A stretch of DNA of 64,000 nt from Amycolatopsis sp. A133. GTDB lineage: Bacteria; Actinomycetota; Actinomycetes; Mycobacteriales; Pseudonocardiaceae. A program made the position numbers and the translations under genes. The stretch lies in assembly GCF_031082405.1 (NCBI RefSeq), contig NZ_JAVHJU010000003.1, positions 127,219-191,218 on the forward strand, given 5' to 3'. The notes under the pieces are model-generated. The model was not told the DNA's origin, made no database searches, and was given only the letters and a program-made list of their open reading frames with translations. Positions 1 to 7,209 of this stretch are shown piece after piece (the first letter of the stretch is position 1; each line of letters opens with the position of its first letter).

Positions 1-1
1 G

Positions 2-367
2 ACCGTCCTCTTCGGACTCGACGACCGGAACCCGGCCTGGCGCGAGGAGATCTTCGGCCCGGTCGCGCCGGTGCGCGCCTACCGCGACCTCGACGAGGCC
101 GCCCGGCTGGTCAACGACTCCGAGTACGGCCTGTCGGTCGGCATCCTCGGCGACGTCGGCACCGCGATGACGCTGGCCGACGAGGTCCGCTCGGGCAAGG
201 TGCACATCAACGAGCAGACCGTCGGCGACGAGCCGACCGCCCCCTTCGGCGGTGTCGGCGACTCCGGCAACGGCTCCCGCTTCGGCGGGGCGAAAGCGAA
301 CATCGAGGCCTTCACCGAGACGCAGTGGCTGACCGTCCGCGCGGACATCGCCGGTTACCCCTTCTGA
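2..367 (+). CDS. Aryl-aldehyde dehydrogenase, C-terminal fragment
   Basis: The gene enters from the left edge and only its last 121 codons are present. An EEIFGP motif at the start of the fragment and an FGGVGDSGNGSRFGG segment near its end are typical of the NAD(P)-dependent aldehyde dehydrogenase superfamily. The ending, with IEAFTETQW and a final YPF, resembles benzaldehyde/vanillin-type dehydrogenases that oxidise aromatic aldehydes to acids. The catalytic cysteine lies upstream of the window and cannot be checked. A transporter of the aromatic-acid type follows 16 bases later, so the two probably form an operon for aromatic compound use. The substrate is inferred, not shown. Confidence 0.9.
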   Translation, partial: TVLFGLDDRNPAWREEIFGPVAPVRAYRDLDEAARLVNDSEYGLSVGILGDVGTAMTLADEVRSGKVHINEQTVGDEPTAPFGGVGDSGNGSRFGGAKANIEAFTETQWLTVRADIAGYPF

Positions 368-383
368 CCCGAGGAGCACGACA

Positions 384-1601
384 ATGACGACGTCTCCCGT
401 CCGTCCCGCGTGGACGGCGGTCCTCTGCTGGCTGACCGTCCTGCTCGAGGGCTACGACCTGGTCGCGCTGGGCGCCACCATCCCGACCCTGCTGAAGAGC
501 GGCCACCTCGGCTTCACCGCGGCCGGCGCGACGGCGGTCGCCACGGTGTCGCTGATCGGCGTGGCCGTCGGCGCCGCCTGCCTCGGCCCGCTCACCGACC
601 GGTTCGGCCGCCGCGTGCTGCTCATCGGCTCGGTCCTGCTGTTCTCGCTGTTCACCCTCCTGACGCCGCTCGCGCCGAACGTGGCGACGTTCGGGGTGTT
701 CCGGTTCGCCGCCGGGCTCGGCCTCGGCGCGTGCATGCCGGTGGCGCTCACGGTGATGTCGGAGAACCTGTCGGCCCGGCAACGCGCCAGCGCGAGCACG
801 CTCACCATGACCGGCTACCACGTCGGCGCGGTGCTGACGTCGGTCCTCGCGCTCTCCGCCAAGGAGGACTGGCACCTGCTGTTCTACGGCGGCGGGATCG
901 CCGGCCTGGTGACCGTGCCGCTGATGTGGTGGAAGCTGCCGGAGTCCGCGGCCTACCTCGCGGCCCGCGAGACGGCGGACCGCGTGGGGATCCGCGACCT
1001 GCTGGGCGCCCGGTTCCGGCGGATCAGCATCGCCGTGTGGACCGGCTCGTTCATGGGGCTGCTGCTGGTCTACGGGCTCAACACCTGGCTGCCGCAGCTG
1101 ATGCGCACCGCCGGCTACCCGATCTCGACGTCGATCACGCTGCTGCTGGTGCTCAACGTCGGCGCGGTGCTCGGGCTGGTGCTGGCCGGCACGATCGCCG
1201 ACCGGTTCGGCATCCGGCCGATCGCGCGGATCTGGTTCGGCGCCGGTGCGGTGCTGCTCGCGGCGCTGAGCCTGAAGATCGGAAACGCGTTCCTGCTCAA
1301 CACGGTCGTGCTGCTGACCGGCGTTTTTGTGTTCTCCGCGCAGGTGCTGATCTACGGCTACGTCGCGCAGGCGTTCCCGGCGCAGGCCCGGGGCACCGCA
1401 CTCGGGCTGACGTCGGCGGTCGGACGGCTGGGCTCGATCCTCGGCCCGTTCGTCACCGGAGCCCTGGTCACCGCCGGCGTCGCCTACCCGTGGGGCTTCT
1501 ACTTCTTCGCCATCGTGGCCGCGCTCGGCCTGGGCGCGGTGATGCTGCTACGCGGTGAGTCGCGGACCGAGGAGCGGTTGGCGCCCGTGTCCGCCGGTTA
1601 G
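384..1601 (+). CDS. MFS transporter, aromatic acid:H+ symporter-like
   Basis: This 405-residue protein has about twelve hydrophobic segments. An early LEGYDLVALGATIPTLL segment carries the D residue in helix 1 that is typical of the aromatic acid:H+ symporter (AAHS) family. The GPLTDRFGRR and GTIADRFGIR loops match the two MFS signature loops. The length is normal for the family. It starts at ATG 384, 16 bases after the aldehyde dehydrogenase stop, which suggests cotranscription and import of a benzoate- or hydroxybenzoate-like acid. Its 3' end overlaps the convergent small gene at 1598 by four bases. The exact substrate cannot be read from the sequence. Confidence 0.88.
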   Translation: MTTSPVRPAWTAVLCWLTVLLEGYDLVALGATIPTLLKSGHLGFTAAGATAVATVSLIGVAVGAACLGPLTDRFGRRVLLIGSVLLFSLFTLLTPLAPNVATFGVFRFAAGLGLGACMPVALTVMSENLSARQRASASTLTMTGYHVGAVLTSVLALSAKEDWHLLFYGGGIAGLVTVPLMWWKLPESAAYLAARETADRVGIRDLLGARFRRISIAVWTGSFMGLLLVYGLNTWLPQLMRTAGYPISTSITLLLVLNVGAVLGLVLAGTIADRFGIRPIARIWFGAGAVLLAALSLKIGNAFLLNTVVLLTGVFVFSAQVLIYGYVAQAFPAQARGTALGLTSAVGRLGSILGPFVTGALVTAGVAYPWGFYFFAIVAALGLGAVMLLRGESRTEERLAPVSAG

Positions 1602-1789
1602 ACCGTGTCTTCCGGACGGCGACGGCCCAGCGTCGCCTCCGGGTGCTCGGTCCGGCGGTCGGAGTCGCGCAGGACCTCGCGGGCCTGGGCCTCGGGGTCC
1701 GCGCTCTCGACGGCTTGCTCTTCGGGCAGCAGCTCGGCCCGGGTTTCCGTGCGGTCTGGAGTGTCGTCCATGGTCGGCGAGTACCCCAT
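1598..1789 (-). CDS. Small conserved hydrophilic protein
   Basis: A 63-residue, highly charged protein with no membrane segment. It ends with a segment rich in R, D and E (AREVLRDSDRRTEHPEATL) and has no domain I can name. Two starts are possible, ATG 1789 and ATG 1771, and neither has a strong Shine-Dalgarno sequence. The longer one is given. The gene lies 22 bases downstream of the DUF6480 gene on the same strand, so the two may be cotranscribed. Small acidic proteins of this kind are common near stress genes in actinomycetes. I infer that it is real from its codon bias and its snug fit between neighbours. Confidence 0.6.
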   Translation of the reverse strand: MGYSPTMDDTPDRTETRAELLPEEQAVESADPEAQAREVLRDSDRRTEHPEATLGRRRPEDTV

Positions 1790-1811
1790 CCGCCGCGATC
1801 TCAGACACCGA

Positions 1812-2045
1812 TCAGGCGTTCAGCCAGCCGAAGGCGAGCGCGAAGACCAGCCCGGCGACCATCAGCACGAGCACGCCGATGAGGACCAGCCACAGCACGG
1901 GCATGGTCTTGGACGGCATCGGCTGGGGGTGCGACAACCCCGACGTCTGGGCGGAGTCGGGTGGCGTGCTGCCCGGCGGTACCCCGCCCCCGGCTTCCAG
2001 GTCCGGCGTCCGGCGGGGGTCCGGATCCGGGGGTTCGGCGGTCAT
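1812..2045 (-). CDS. DUF6480 family small membrane protein
   Basis: A 77-residue protein with a proline-rich N-terminal half (DPDPRRTPDLEAGGGVPPGSTPP) and one strongly hydrophobic C-terminal helix, residues about 50-73. The PDPDPRRTP...GGGVPPGxTPP opening is characteristic of DUF6480 proteins, which are small single-pass membrane proteins of actinobacteria with no known function. The expected topology is a cytoplasmic or surface-exposed proline-rich tail anchored by the last helix. ATG 2045 is the only good start. It sits 63 bases downstream of the hsp18 regulator gene on the same strand and may share its transcript. Confidence 0.75.
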   Translation of the reverse strand: MTAEPPDPDPRRTPDLEAGGGVPPGSTPPDSAQTSGLSHPQPMPSKTMPVLWLVLIGVLVLMVAGLVFALAFGWLNA

Positions 2046-2108
2046 GGCGGCACCGTCCTTCCGTCGCTCCCGCAGCGGGTGCCCGGCGGGCGGCCGGGCA
2101 AACCCGGC

Positions 2109-2717
2109 TCACCCGCGGGAGCGGCGGTTACCGGCGGCGTCGCGGCGGAGCTGGTCGGCGTGGGCCGAGATCTCGCCGAGCTGCTCGGCCAGGCCGGCGT
2201 GCGCGCCGGTCAGGTGCGGCTGCGCGGCGGCCAGCGGCGGGAGCAGCGTCGCCGGGTCGTCGTCACCGAGGGCCGCGCCGAGGCGGTCGGCGCTCTCCTG
2301 GGCGGCGGGCTCCAGCCCGTCGAGCGCGCTGACCCGGCCGGCGAGCTGGCGCAGGATCGCGGAGTTGCGGCGCGCCCAGTCGGCGACGGCCCGGTCGCCC
2401 GCGCGCCGGTCGCGTTCGGCGTCGACCCGCGCCTCGCCCGTCTTCGCGCCGGGGTGCGACGGCTGCAGCCGCAGGTACCGCCGTTCCGCGGCCTGGCGGC
2501 TCGCGACGCCCAGCGCGGGCGCAAGCGCCACCCAGCTGGTGCCGGCCGCCCTCGCCGCGGCGATCAGCTCCGGTTCCCAGCTCGCGAGCTCCTCGCGCAG
2601 CACGCGCAGGCCGGCCAGCGCGCCCAGCACCCGGTCCTGGTCCACGCCCCCGGCCCGGGCGGCCGCGACCACCTCCTGGATCCGGCGCAGCGCGCCGGTG
2701 GGATCGGTTCCGTTCAT
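2109..2717 (-). CDS. HSP18-type transcriptional regulator, putative
   Basis: A 202-residue, helix-rich soluble protein transcribed divergently from an Hsp18-type small heat-shock gene. It has an N-terminal region that could hold a DNA-binding helix pair, in the segment around GTSWVALAPALGVASRQAAERRY at about residues 68-90, followed by long coiled alpha-helical stretches. Proteins like it are annotated as Hsp18 regulators in related actinomycetes. The intergenic region carries an exact match to the RheA operator of Streptomyces albus hsp18. I chose ATG 2717 because an AAAGGA sequence lies at the right distance upstream. A longer in-frame start at 2741 would overlap the operator. That it represses hsp18 is inferred from this arrangement. 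Confidence 0.75.
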   Translation of the reverse strand: MNGTDPTGALRRIQEVVAAARAGGVDQDRVLGALAGLRVLREELASWEPELIAAARAAGTSWVALAPALGVASRQAAERRYLRLQPSHPGAKTGEARVDAERDRRAGDRAVADWARRNSAILRQLAGRVSALDGLEPAAQESADRLGAALGDDDPATLLPPLAAAQPHLTGAHAGLAEQLGEISAHADQLRRDAAGNRRSRG

Positions 2718-2744
2718 CACGTCATCCTTTCGACGACCCACATC

Positions 2745-2773
2745 TTGTCATCGTTTTGATGACATGCTAGAAC
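2745..2773 (+). promoter_or_regulatory. RheA-type operator within a candidate hsp18 promoter
   Basis: A perfect inverted repeat, TGTCATC-N5-GATGACA, occupies 2746-2764. This is the arrangement described for the RheA operator in front of hsp18 in Streptomyces albus. A candidate promoter overlaps it: TTGTCA at 2745-2750, a 17-base spacer and TAGAAC at 2768-2773. A bound repressor would therefore cover the spacer. The divergent regulator gene starts at 2717, so the same site could control both genes. The repeat is seen directly, while its function is inferred from the family. Confidence 0.8.
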
Positions 2774-2822
2774 AGCACCGCGTGTTGACACCAGAGTTGG
2801 CAAGTTCAGGAGGTGGATCCCG

Positions 2823-3254
2823 ATGTTGATGCGCACCGACCCGTTCCGCGACTTCGACCGGCTCGCCCAGCAGGTCTTCGGCGCCGGCACCTGGTCGAAG
2901 CCGGCCGCGATGCCGATGGACGCCTACCGCGCGGGCGACGAGCTCGTGGTGTGCTTCGACCTGCCCGGCGTCGATCCCGGCGCGGTCGAGCTGGACGTCG
3001 AGCGCAACGTCCTCACCGTCAAGGCCGAGCGACGGCCCCTGCCGACCGGTGACGACGTCCGGATGCACGTCTCCGAGCGGCGGCTGGGCGTGTTCTCGCG
3101 CCAGCTGTTCCTCGGCGACACCCTGGACACCGAGCACATCACCGCGAGCTACGACGCCGGGGTGCTGACCGTCCGCATCCCGGTCGTCGAGAAGGCGAAG
3201 CCGCGGCGCATCGAGATCGACGGCGCCGGCGAGCGCACGCAGATCGACGCTTGA
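2823..3254 (+). CDS. hsp18: Hsp20/alpha-crystallin small heat-shock protein (Hsp18 type)
   Basis: A 143-residue small heat-shock protein that would bind unfolding proteins and hold them soluble for refolding by ATP-dependent chaperones. The alpha-crystallin domain spans about residues 35-135. It contains the DLPGVDPG segment, the [15 protein letters not shown] strand pair and a GVLTVRIPV segment near the C-terminus that matches the conserved G-x-L motif. ATG 2823 is preceded by AGGAGG at 2808-2813, nine bases upstream, which fixes the start. It is divergent from its putative repressor and has a RheA-type operator in its promoter, so heat induction by loss of repression is likely. Confidence 0.93.
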   Translation: MLMRTDPFRDFDRLAQQVFGAGTWSKPAAMPMDAYRAGDELVVCFDLPGVDPGAVELDVERNVLTVKAERRPLPTGDDVRMHVSERRLGVFSRQLFLGDTLDTEHITASYDAGVLTVRIPVVEKAKPRRIEIDGAGERTQIDA

Positions 3255-3297
3255 CCTTCCGGCGGGGCCAGGCGTGCGTCCGGCCCCGCTACCGGAA

Positions 3298-3744
3298 TCA
3301 GGCTCCTTCGACGCGGAAGACGGCGATGCGGTCGGCGGCCGCCGCGACGGCGTCCGGCGTCGGCGCTTCCGCCAGGCCGGTCGTCACGTACCGCTTGCCC
3401 ACGCTCGGCGGGCTCGTCTCGACCAGCCGGTGCAGGACGGGCCGCCGGTCCGGCACCGGCAGCTCGACCAGCCGGGCGGTTCTTGAGCGCCGTCCGCGGG
3501 TCAGCGTGACCTCGCCCGCGGCCCGCACGTTCGCCACCCAGGCCGCCTTCGGATAGGCCTGGACGATGTAGTGGTCGCCGTCGACGGGGACGACCGCGAT
3601 CGGGAACGTGCGAGGGATGCCGGTGCGGCGTCCGGGCACGGTGAGCAGCTGCATCGGCCCGAAAGCGACCCCGAGCCGCTGCAGCCCCACGACGATCTTG
3701 TTGCCGGCGTTGACCATCCGGCGGTAGTTCTCCGCTGTTGTCAT
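3298..3744 (-). CDS. Deazaflavin (F420)-dependent nitroreductase family protein
   Basis: A 148-residue protein of the split beta-barrel, DDN-like family, which uses reduced cofactor F420 to reduce nitro-aromatics, quinones or enones. Visible features are the TVPGRRTGIPRTFPIAVV segment at about residues 38-56 and a GDHYIVQAYPKAAWVANVR segment at about 60-80, both typical of F420 binding in this family. The start ATG 3744 is the first one that gives the usual family length. Longer in-frame starts would run through the repeat cluster upstream. Its physiological substrate is unknown. The gene is not in an obvious operon and has its own repeat-rich promoter region. Confidence 0.85.
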   Translation of the reverse strand: MTTAENYRRMVNAGNKIVVGLQRLGVAFGPMQLLTVPGRRTGIPRTFPIAVVPVDGDHYIVQAYPKAAWVANVRAAGEVTLTRGRRSRTARLVELPVPDRRPVLHRLVETSPPSVGKRYVTTGLAEAPTPDAVAAAADRIAVFRVEGA

Positions 3745-3760
3745 GCCTCGACGGTACACG

Positions 3761-3792
3761 AACTCATATGAAACTCGTATGATCCGAGTTTC
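3761..3792. promoter_or_regulatory. Candidate operator: tandem plus inverted repeats
   Basis: Immediately upstream of the F420-dependent oxidoreductase, an 11-base unit AACTCATATGA (3761-3771) is repeated in tandem as AACTCGTATGA (3772-3782). An overlapping perfect inverted repeat, GAAACTCG-N7-CGAGTTTC, occupies 3770-3792. The block is much more A/T-rich than its surroundings. It looks like a regulator binding site that controls the gene starting at 3744. No dedicated regulator gene is adjacent, so a distant TetR- or MarR-type protein is the likely partner. The repeats are seen, and the role is inferred. Confidence 0.6.
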
Positions 3793-3796
3793 GTAT

Positions 3797-3961
3797 TTAC
3801 TCGCGGTCCGGTCCGGGCTTCGTCTCCGGCGGTAGCGGGTCCGGAACGGGCACCCCGGGCTCGGGGAGCGGCTGGTCCGGCCCGGGCCCGGCCGGCACCG
3901 GCTCCGGGACGACGGACGGGGGCTGCATCGGTTCGGGCGGCACCGGGGGTGCGGTCGACAT
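3797..3961 (-). CDS. Small proline-rich hypothetical protein
   Basis: A 54-residue protein made almost entirely of P, V, E, G and D (for example PPVPPEPMQPPSVVPEPVP), with no hydrophobic helix and no cysteine. It is probably unstructured. I chose ATG 3961 over ATG 3979 because a GGAGGG sequence lies about seven bases upstream of it. No function can be assigned. It reads away from the SEFIR gene at 4109 and toward the F420-dependent oxidoreductase. It could be a spurious frame favoured by high G+C, but the good ribosome binding site argues for a real gene. Confidence 0.5.
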   Translation of the reverse strand: MSTAPPVPPEPMQPPSVVPEPVPAGPGPDQPLPEPGVPVPDPLPPETKPGPDRE

Positions 3962-4108
3962 CGGGTTTCCCTCCGCCACACTGCGCCGCCCGCGGTTCGG
4001 GCGGCGATCAACCTCGGGCTACCCGTTCCACCGAGCCCGGGAAACCCGGCCGGGCTATTGTTTCCGCCGGACCGACACGCCGTCGCGCCAGGGCGAAGAG
4101 GATTTCCG

Positions 4109-4657
4109 ATGTCGCACGACCATCCCCGGGTCTTCGTCTCCTACACCCACGACAGCACCGAGCACTGCGACAGCGTCCGGGAGTTCGCGACTTTCCTCCG
4201 GTCCGGGCAGGGCATCGACGTCGTCCTCGACCAGTGGGTGGGCGAACAGCGGCAGGACTGGCAAGCCTGGGCGACGCGGAACATCCTGGAAGCCGACTTC
4301 GTGATCGTCGTGGCGTCGAAGGGTTACCGGAGGATGGGCGACGGCTACGGTCCGAACCACCGCAACCTGGGTGGCCAGGCGGAAGCGGCCACGCTGCGCG
4401 ATCTCCTCCAGGGCAACCGGCAGGACTGGACGCGCAAGCTGCTCCCCGTGGTCCTGCCGGGTCACCGCGTCGAGGAGATCCCCCAGTTCCTGCAGCCCCG
4501 CGCCGCCGACCACTACGTCATCAGGTCCTTCACGGCCGATGGTGCCGACGAACTGCTCCGCCACCTCACGCGCCAGCCCCGCCACCTGCCGCCACCACTC
4601 GGCAAGCCGCCGGTTTTGCCGCCGCGGTCGGGCGGCAACGGGACGGCCAAGCGCTGA
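4109..4657 (+). CDS. Stand-alone SEFIR (TIR-like) domain protein
   Basis: A 182-residue protein whose first about 150 residues form a SEFIR domain. The opening PRVFVSYTHDS, the GIDVVLDQW segment around residues 43-51 and the ADFVIVVASKGYRR strand around 70-83 are the conserved box elements of SEFIR domains, relatives of TIR domains. Bacterial SEFIR proteins are usually fused to other modules. Here only a short proline- and arginine-rich tail follows, with no NTPase, protease or membrane part. The start ATG 4109 has GAAGAGGA upstream. The stop at 4657 abuts the convergent ArsR gene. Protein-protein signalling or defence is possible by family analogy, but nothing here shows which. Confidence 0.85.
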   Translation: MSHDHPRVFVSYTHDSTEHCDSVREFATFLRSGQGIDVVLDQWVGEQRQDWQAWATRNILEADFVIVVASKGYRRMGDGYGPNHRNLGGQAEAATLRDLLQGNRQDWTRKLLPVVLPGHRVEEIPQFLQPRAADHYVIRSFTADGADELLRHLTRQPRHLPPPLGKPPVLPPRSGGNGTAKR

Positions 4658-5020
4658 TCAGCTGGTCCGCGGGTGGTGGGCGTGGTCGCCCGCGGGCAGG
4701 TCGCGGTCCACGTGCTCCGCGTGGTGCAAAGCCTGGGCCAGCAGCCCGCGCACGTGGTTGTCCGCCGCCGAGTAGTACACGAACGTGCCTTCGCGGCGGC
4801 CCTTCACCAGGCCCGCCAGGCGGAGCTTCGCCAGGTGCTGGCTGACCGCCGTCGGGGCCGCGCCGGCCAGCTCGGCCAGGCAGGCGACCGAGGATTCGCC
4901 CTGCAGCAGGGCCCACAGCACCTTGATCCGGGTCGGGTCGGCCAGCAGGCGGAACGACTCCGCGGCCAGGTGGACCTGCTCGTCGGTGGGCATGTCGAAC
5001 TCCGGCAGCGACGCGTGCAT
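4658..5020 (-). CDS. ArsR-family metal-sensing repressor
   Basis: A 120-residue winged-helix repressor. The helix-turn-helix is clear (SVACLAELAGAAPTAVSQHLAKL, then a GTFVYYSA wing), and it belongs to the ArsR/SmtB family. The C-terminal end is rich in histidine (HHAEHVDRDLPAGDHAHH), a plausible zinc, nickel or cobalt site of the alpha-5/C-terminal type. It is transcribed divergently from a CDF cation exporter 55 bases away. Metal binding would release it from the shared promoter and switch on efflux. The start ATG 5020 is the family-consistent choice. ATG 4994 is an alternative. The inducing metal is not decided by the sequence. Confidence 0.9.
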   Translation of the reverse strand: MHASLPEFDMPTDEQVHLAAESFRLLADPTRIKVLWALLQGESSVACLAELAGAAPTAVSQHLAKLRLAGLVKGRREGTFVYYSAADNHVRGLLAQALHHAEHVDRDLPAGDHAHHPRTS

Positions 5021-5042
5021 GGCCACTACCTTACTACTTGCG

Positions 5043-5064
5043 TATCTGCGTGCTTGCGCAGGTA
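5043..5064. promoter_or_regulatory. Candidate ArsR operator between repressor and CDF exporter
   Basis: An imperfect inverted repeat, TATCTGCG-N6-CGCAGGTA (seven of eight positions paired), lies in the 54-base region between the divergent ArsR gene and the CDF transporter gene. ArsR/SmtB proteins bind short interrupted palindromes in just this position, overlapping both promoters. The repeat is seen directly. That it is the binding site is inferred from position only. Confidence 0.5.
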
Positions 5065-5074
5065 AGCTCACCCC

Positions 5075-6016
5075 ATGACCGGACACGGACACGGCCACTC
5101 GCGGTGGCGGCCGCACAGCCACGACAGTGCCGATCGCGTCGACCACGCCCTCGAGACCAGCCGGCGCGGCGTGCGCGCGCTCGTGTGGTCCTTCGCCGCG
5201 CTGTCCGCGACCGCTGTCGCGCAGCTGATGCTCGTGCTGGTCACCGGCTCGGTGGCGCTGCTGGGCGACACCGTCCACAACTTCGCCGACGCGCTGACCG
5301 CCGTCCCGCTCGGCGTCGCGTTCCTGCTCGGCCGCCGCGCGGCGACCCGCCGGTACACCTACGGCTTCGGGCGGGCCGAAGACCTCGCCGGTGTGGTCGT
5401 CGTGCTCGTCGTCGCGGCGTCGGCGGCGGTCGCCGGCTACGAATCGGTGGTGCGGCTGCTCGCGCCGCACCCCGTCGCGCACCCGTGGGTGGTTGCCGTG
5501 GCCGGCGTCATCGGCTTCGCCGGCAACGAACTCGTTGCGCGGTACCGGATCAAGGTCGGCCGCGAGATCGGTTCGGCCGCCCTCGTCGCCGACGGGCTGC
5601 ACGCCCGCGCGGACGGCTTCACGTCACTGGCGGTCGTCGCCGGCGCCGCGGGCGTCGCCTTCGGCTTTCCCCTGGCGGACCCGGTCGTCGGGCTCGGGAT
5701 CACCGTCGCGATCCTGTTCGTCCTGCGCGATGCGGCGAAGGAGGTGTTCCGGCGGCTGCTGGACGCCGTCGACCCCGCGTCGGTCGAGCTGGCCGAACGA
5801 ACGGCCCGTGCCGTCGACGGCGTGCTCGGCGCCCGCGACCTGCGGATGCGCTGGATCGGGCACCACTTGCGGGCCGAACTGGCGGTGACGGTGCCGGCGG
5901 ACCTGACGGTCGAGGCCGCCCACACGCTGGCCCACGAGGTGGAACACCGGCTGGTGCACACGATCCCGCGCCTGACCGCGGTCACGATCCACACGGAACC
6001 GGCCCACCACCCCTAA
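5075..6016 (+). CDS. Cation diffusion facilitator (CDF) metal exporter
   Basis: A 313-residue inner-membrane exporter that would move divalent cations such as zinc, cobalt or cadmium out of the cell in exchange for protons. Six hydrophobic helices are visible up to about residue 225, followed by a cytoplasmic domain. The GDTVHNFAD motif at residues 64-72 supplies the D and H ligands of the transport site. The second site is in DGLHARADGFTS. The N-terminus is histidine-rich (GHGHGH and HSH), common in zinc CDF proteins. It starts at ATG 5075 and is divergent from an ArsR repressor, a standard efflux pair. Its end overlaps the convergent MFS gene by four bases. Confidence 0.92.
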   Translation: MTGHGHGHSRWRPHSHDSADRVDHALETSRRGVRALVWSFAALSATAVAQLMLVLVTGSVALLGDTVHNFADALTAVPLGVAFLLGRRAATRRYTYGFGRAEDLAGVVVVLVVAASAAVAGYESVVRLLAPHPVAHPWVVAVAGVIGFAGNELVARYRIKVGREIGSAALVADGLHARADGFTSLAVVAGAAGVAFGFPLADPVVGLGITVAILFVLRDAAKEVFRRLLDAVDPASVELAERTARAVDGVLGARDLRMRWIGHHLRAELAVTVPADLTVEAAHTLAHEVEHRLVHTIPRLTAVTIHTEPAHHP

Positions 6017-7209
6017 GAACCGACGGGCTGCTCCACCGGTTCCGGCTTCGGGCTCAGCACCCCGGCGAACACCGCCGCCAGGACGCACAGCACCACCGGC
6101 ACCGCGAAGGTGACGTTCAGCGGCATCCACCGCGTCAGCCCGCCGATGAGCGCCGGGCCCGCCAGCAAGCCGACGTACCCGAGGCCCACCACCCGGGCCA
6201 TCAGCGCACCCGAGGCCCGCGTGTCCAGGTTGCCCGCCGCCGTGAAGAGCTGGGGGACGCCGCCGGAGAGGCCCAGGCCGAACAGCGCCCAGCCCACCAG
6301 GGACACCGGGACCCACGGGGCCGCCGCGGCCGTCGTCAGGCCCGCCGCCGCCAGGATCGCGCCGTAGCGGACGATCGCCGCCGGACCCGCCCAGGCCGCG
6401 ACGCGGTCGGTCAGGAAGCGGCCGGTCGTCATCGCCACCGCGAACGCGCCGTAGGCCAGCGCCGCCGTCGACGCCGAAGTGCCGAGCACCTTTTCCATGT
6501 GCAGCGCGGCCCAGTCGTTCGCCACGCCCTCCGACAGCATCAGTGCCAGGGCCAGCAGGCCCAGCAGCCAGACCAGGCGGCCCGGCGGCCGGCGCGCGAC
6601 GACCGGCTCGGTGGCGGTGGAAGAGGCGACGGCGGACGGCGCGTCGGCCGGCTCCATCAGGAATCGGGCCGACAGCACGGAAAGCAGCACGCACAGCAGG
6701 CCCGTGCCGGTCAGCGTCACGCCGGTGGGCACGCCCGCGCCGAGCGTGGCCGCGCCGATGACCGCGGCGATCGCGCCGCCGATCGACCACATCGCGTGGA
6801 AGGCCGCCATGATCGGGCGCGGGTAGGCCCGTTCGACGACGACCGCGTGCGAGTTCATCCCGACGTCGATCGCGCCGTTGCCGAAGCCGAAGCCGATCAG
6901 CGCCAACCCCAGCGTCCACCAGGAGTTCGCGAACCCCGGCGCGCACAGCGCGAGCCCGAGCAGCACGCCCGCGGCCGGCACCAGCCGCCGGTGCCCGAGC
7001 CGGTCGACGAGCGGGCCGGCCACCTGCATGCCGGCGAACGCGGCGCCGCCGAGCACCAGCAGCAGCGCGCCCAGGGTGCTGTGCGAGATGCCCGTCGCGC
7101 GCTCGACGTTCGGGATGTGCACCACCCACATACCCATCCCGAACCCGTTGAGGCCGAAGAACATGAAGGTCGCGAACCGGGCGGCACGCGGGCGGGGCGG
7201 GACGGTCAT
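6013..7209 (-). CDS. MFS transporter, function unknown
   Basis: A 398-residue membrane protein with about twelve hydrophobic segments and an MFS loop-2 motif (GPLVDRLGHRRL). The FGNGAIDVGMNSHAVVVE segment and the long FHAMWSIGG stretch resemble the YfcJ/fucose-permease-like branch of the superfamily. Its start codon overlaps the stop of the DeoR gene (ATGA at 7206-7209), so the two are translationally coupled. A DeoR-regulated MFS protein suggests uptake or export of a sugar or sugar alcohol. The substrate is not known. Confidence 0.85.
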   Translation of the reverse strand: MTVPPRPRAARFATFMFFGLNGFGMGMWVVHIPNVERATGISHSTLGALLLVLGGAAFAGMQVAGPLVDRLGHRRLVPAAGVLLGLALCAPGFANSWWTLGLALIGFGFGNGAIDVGMNSHAVVVERAYPRPIMAAFHAMWSIGGAIAAVIGAATLGAGVPTGVTLTGTGLLCVLLSVLSARFLMEPADAPSAVASSTATEPVVARRPPGRLVWLLGLLALALMLSEGVANDWAALHMEKVLGTSASTAALAYGAFAVAMTTGRFLTDRVAAWAGPAAIVRYGAILAAAGLTTAAAAPWVPVSLVGWALFGLGLSGGVPQLFTAAGNLDTRASGALMARVVGLGYVGLLAGPALIGGLTRWMPLNVTFAVPVVLCVLAAVFAGVLSPKPEPVEQPVGS

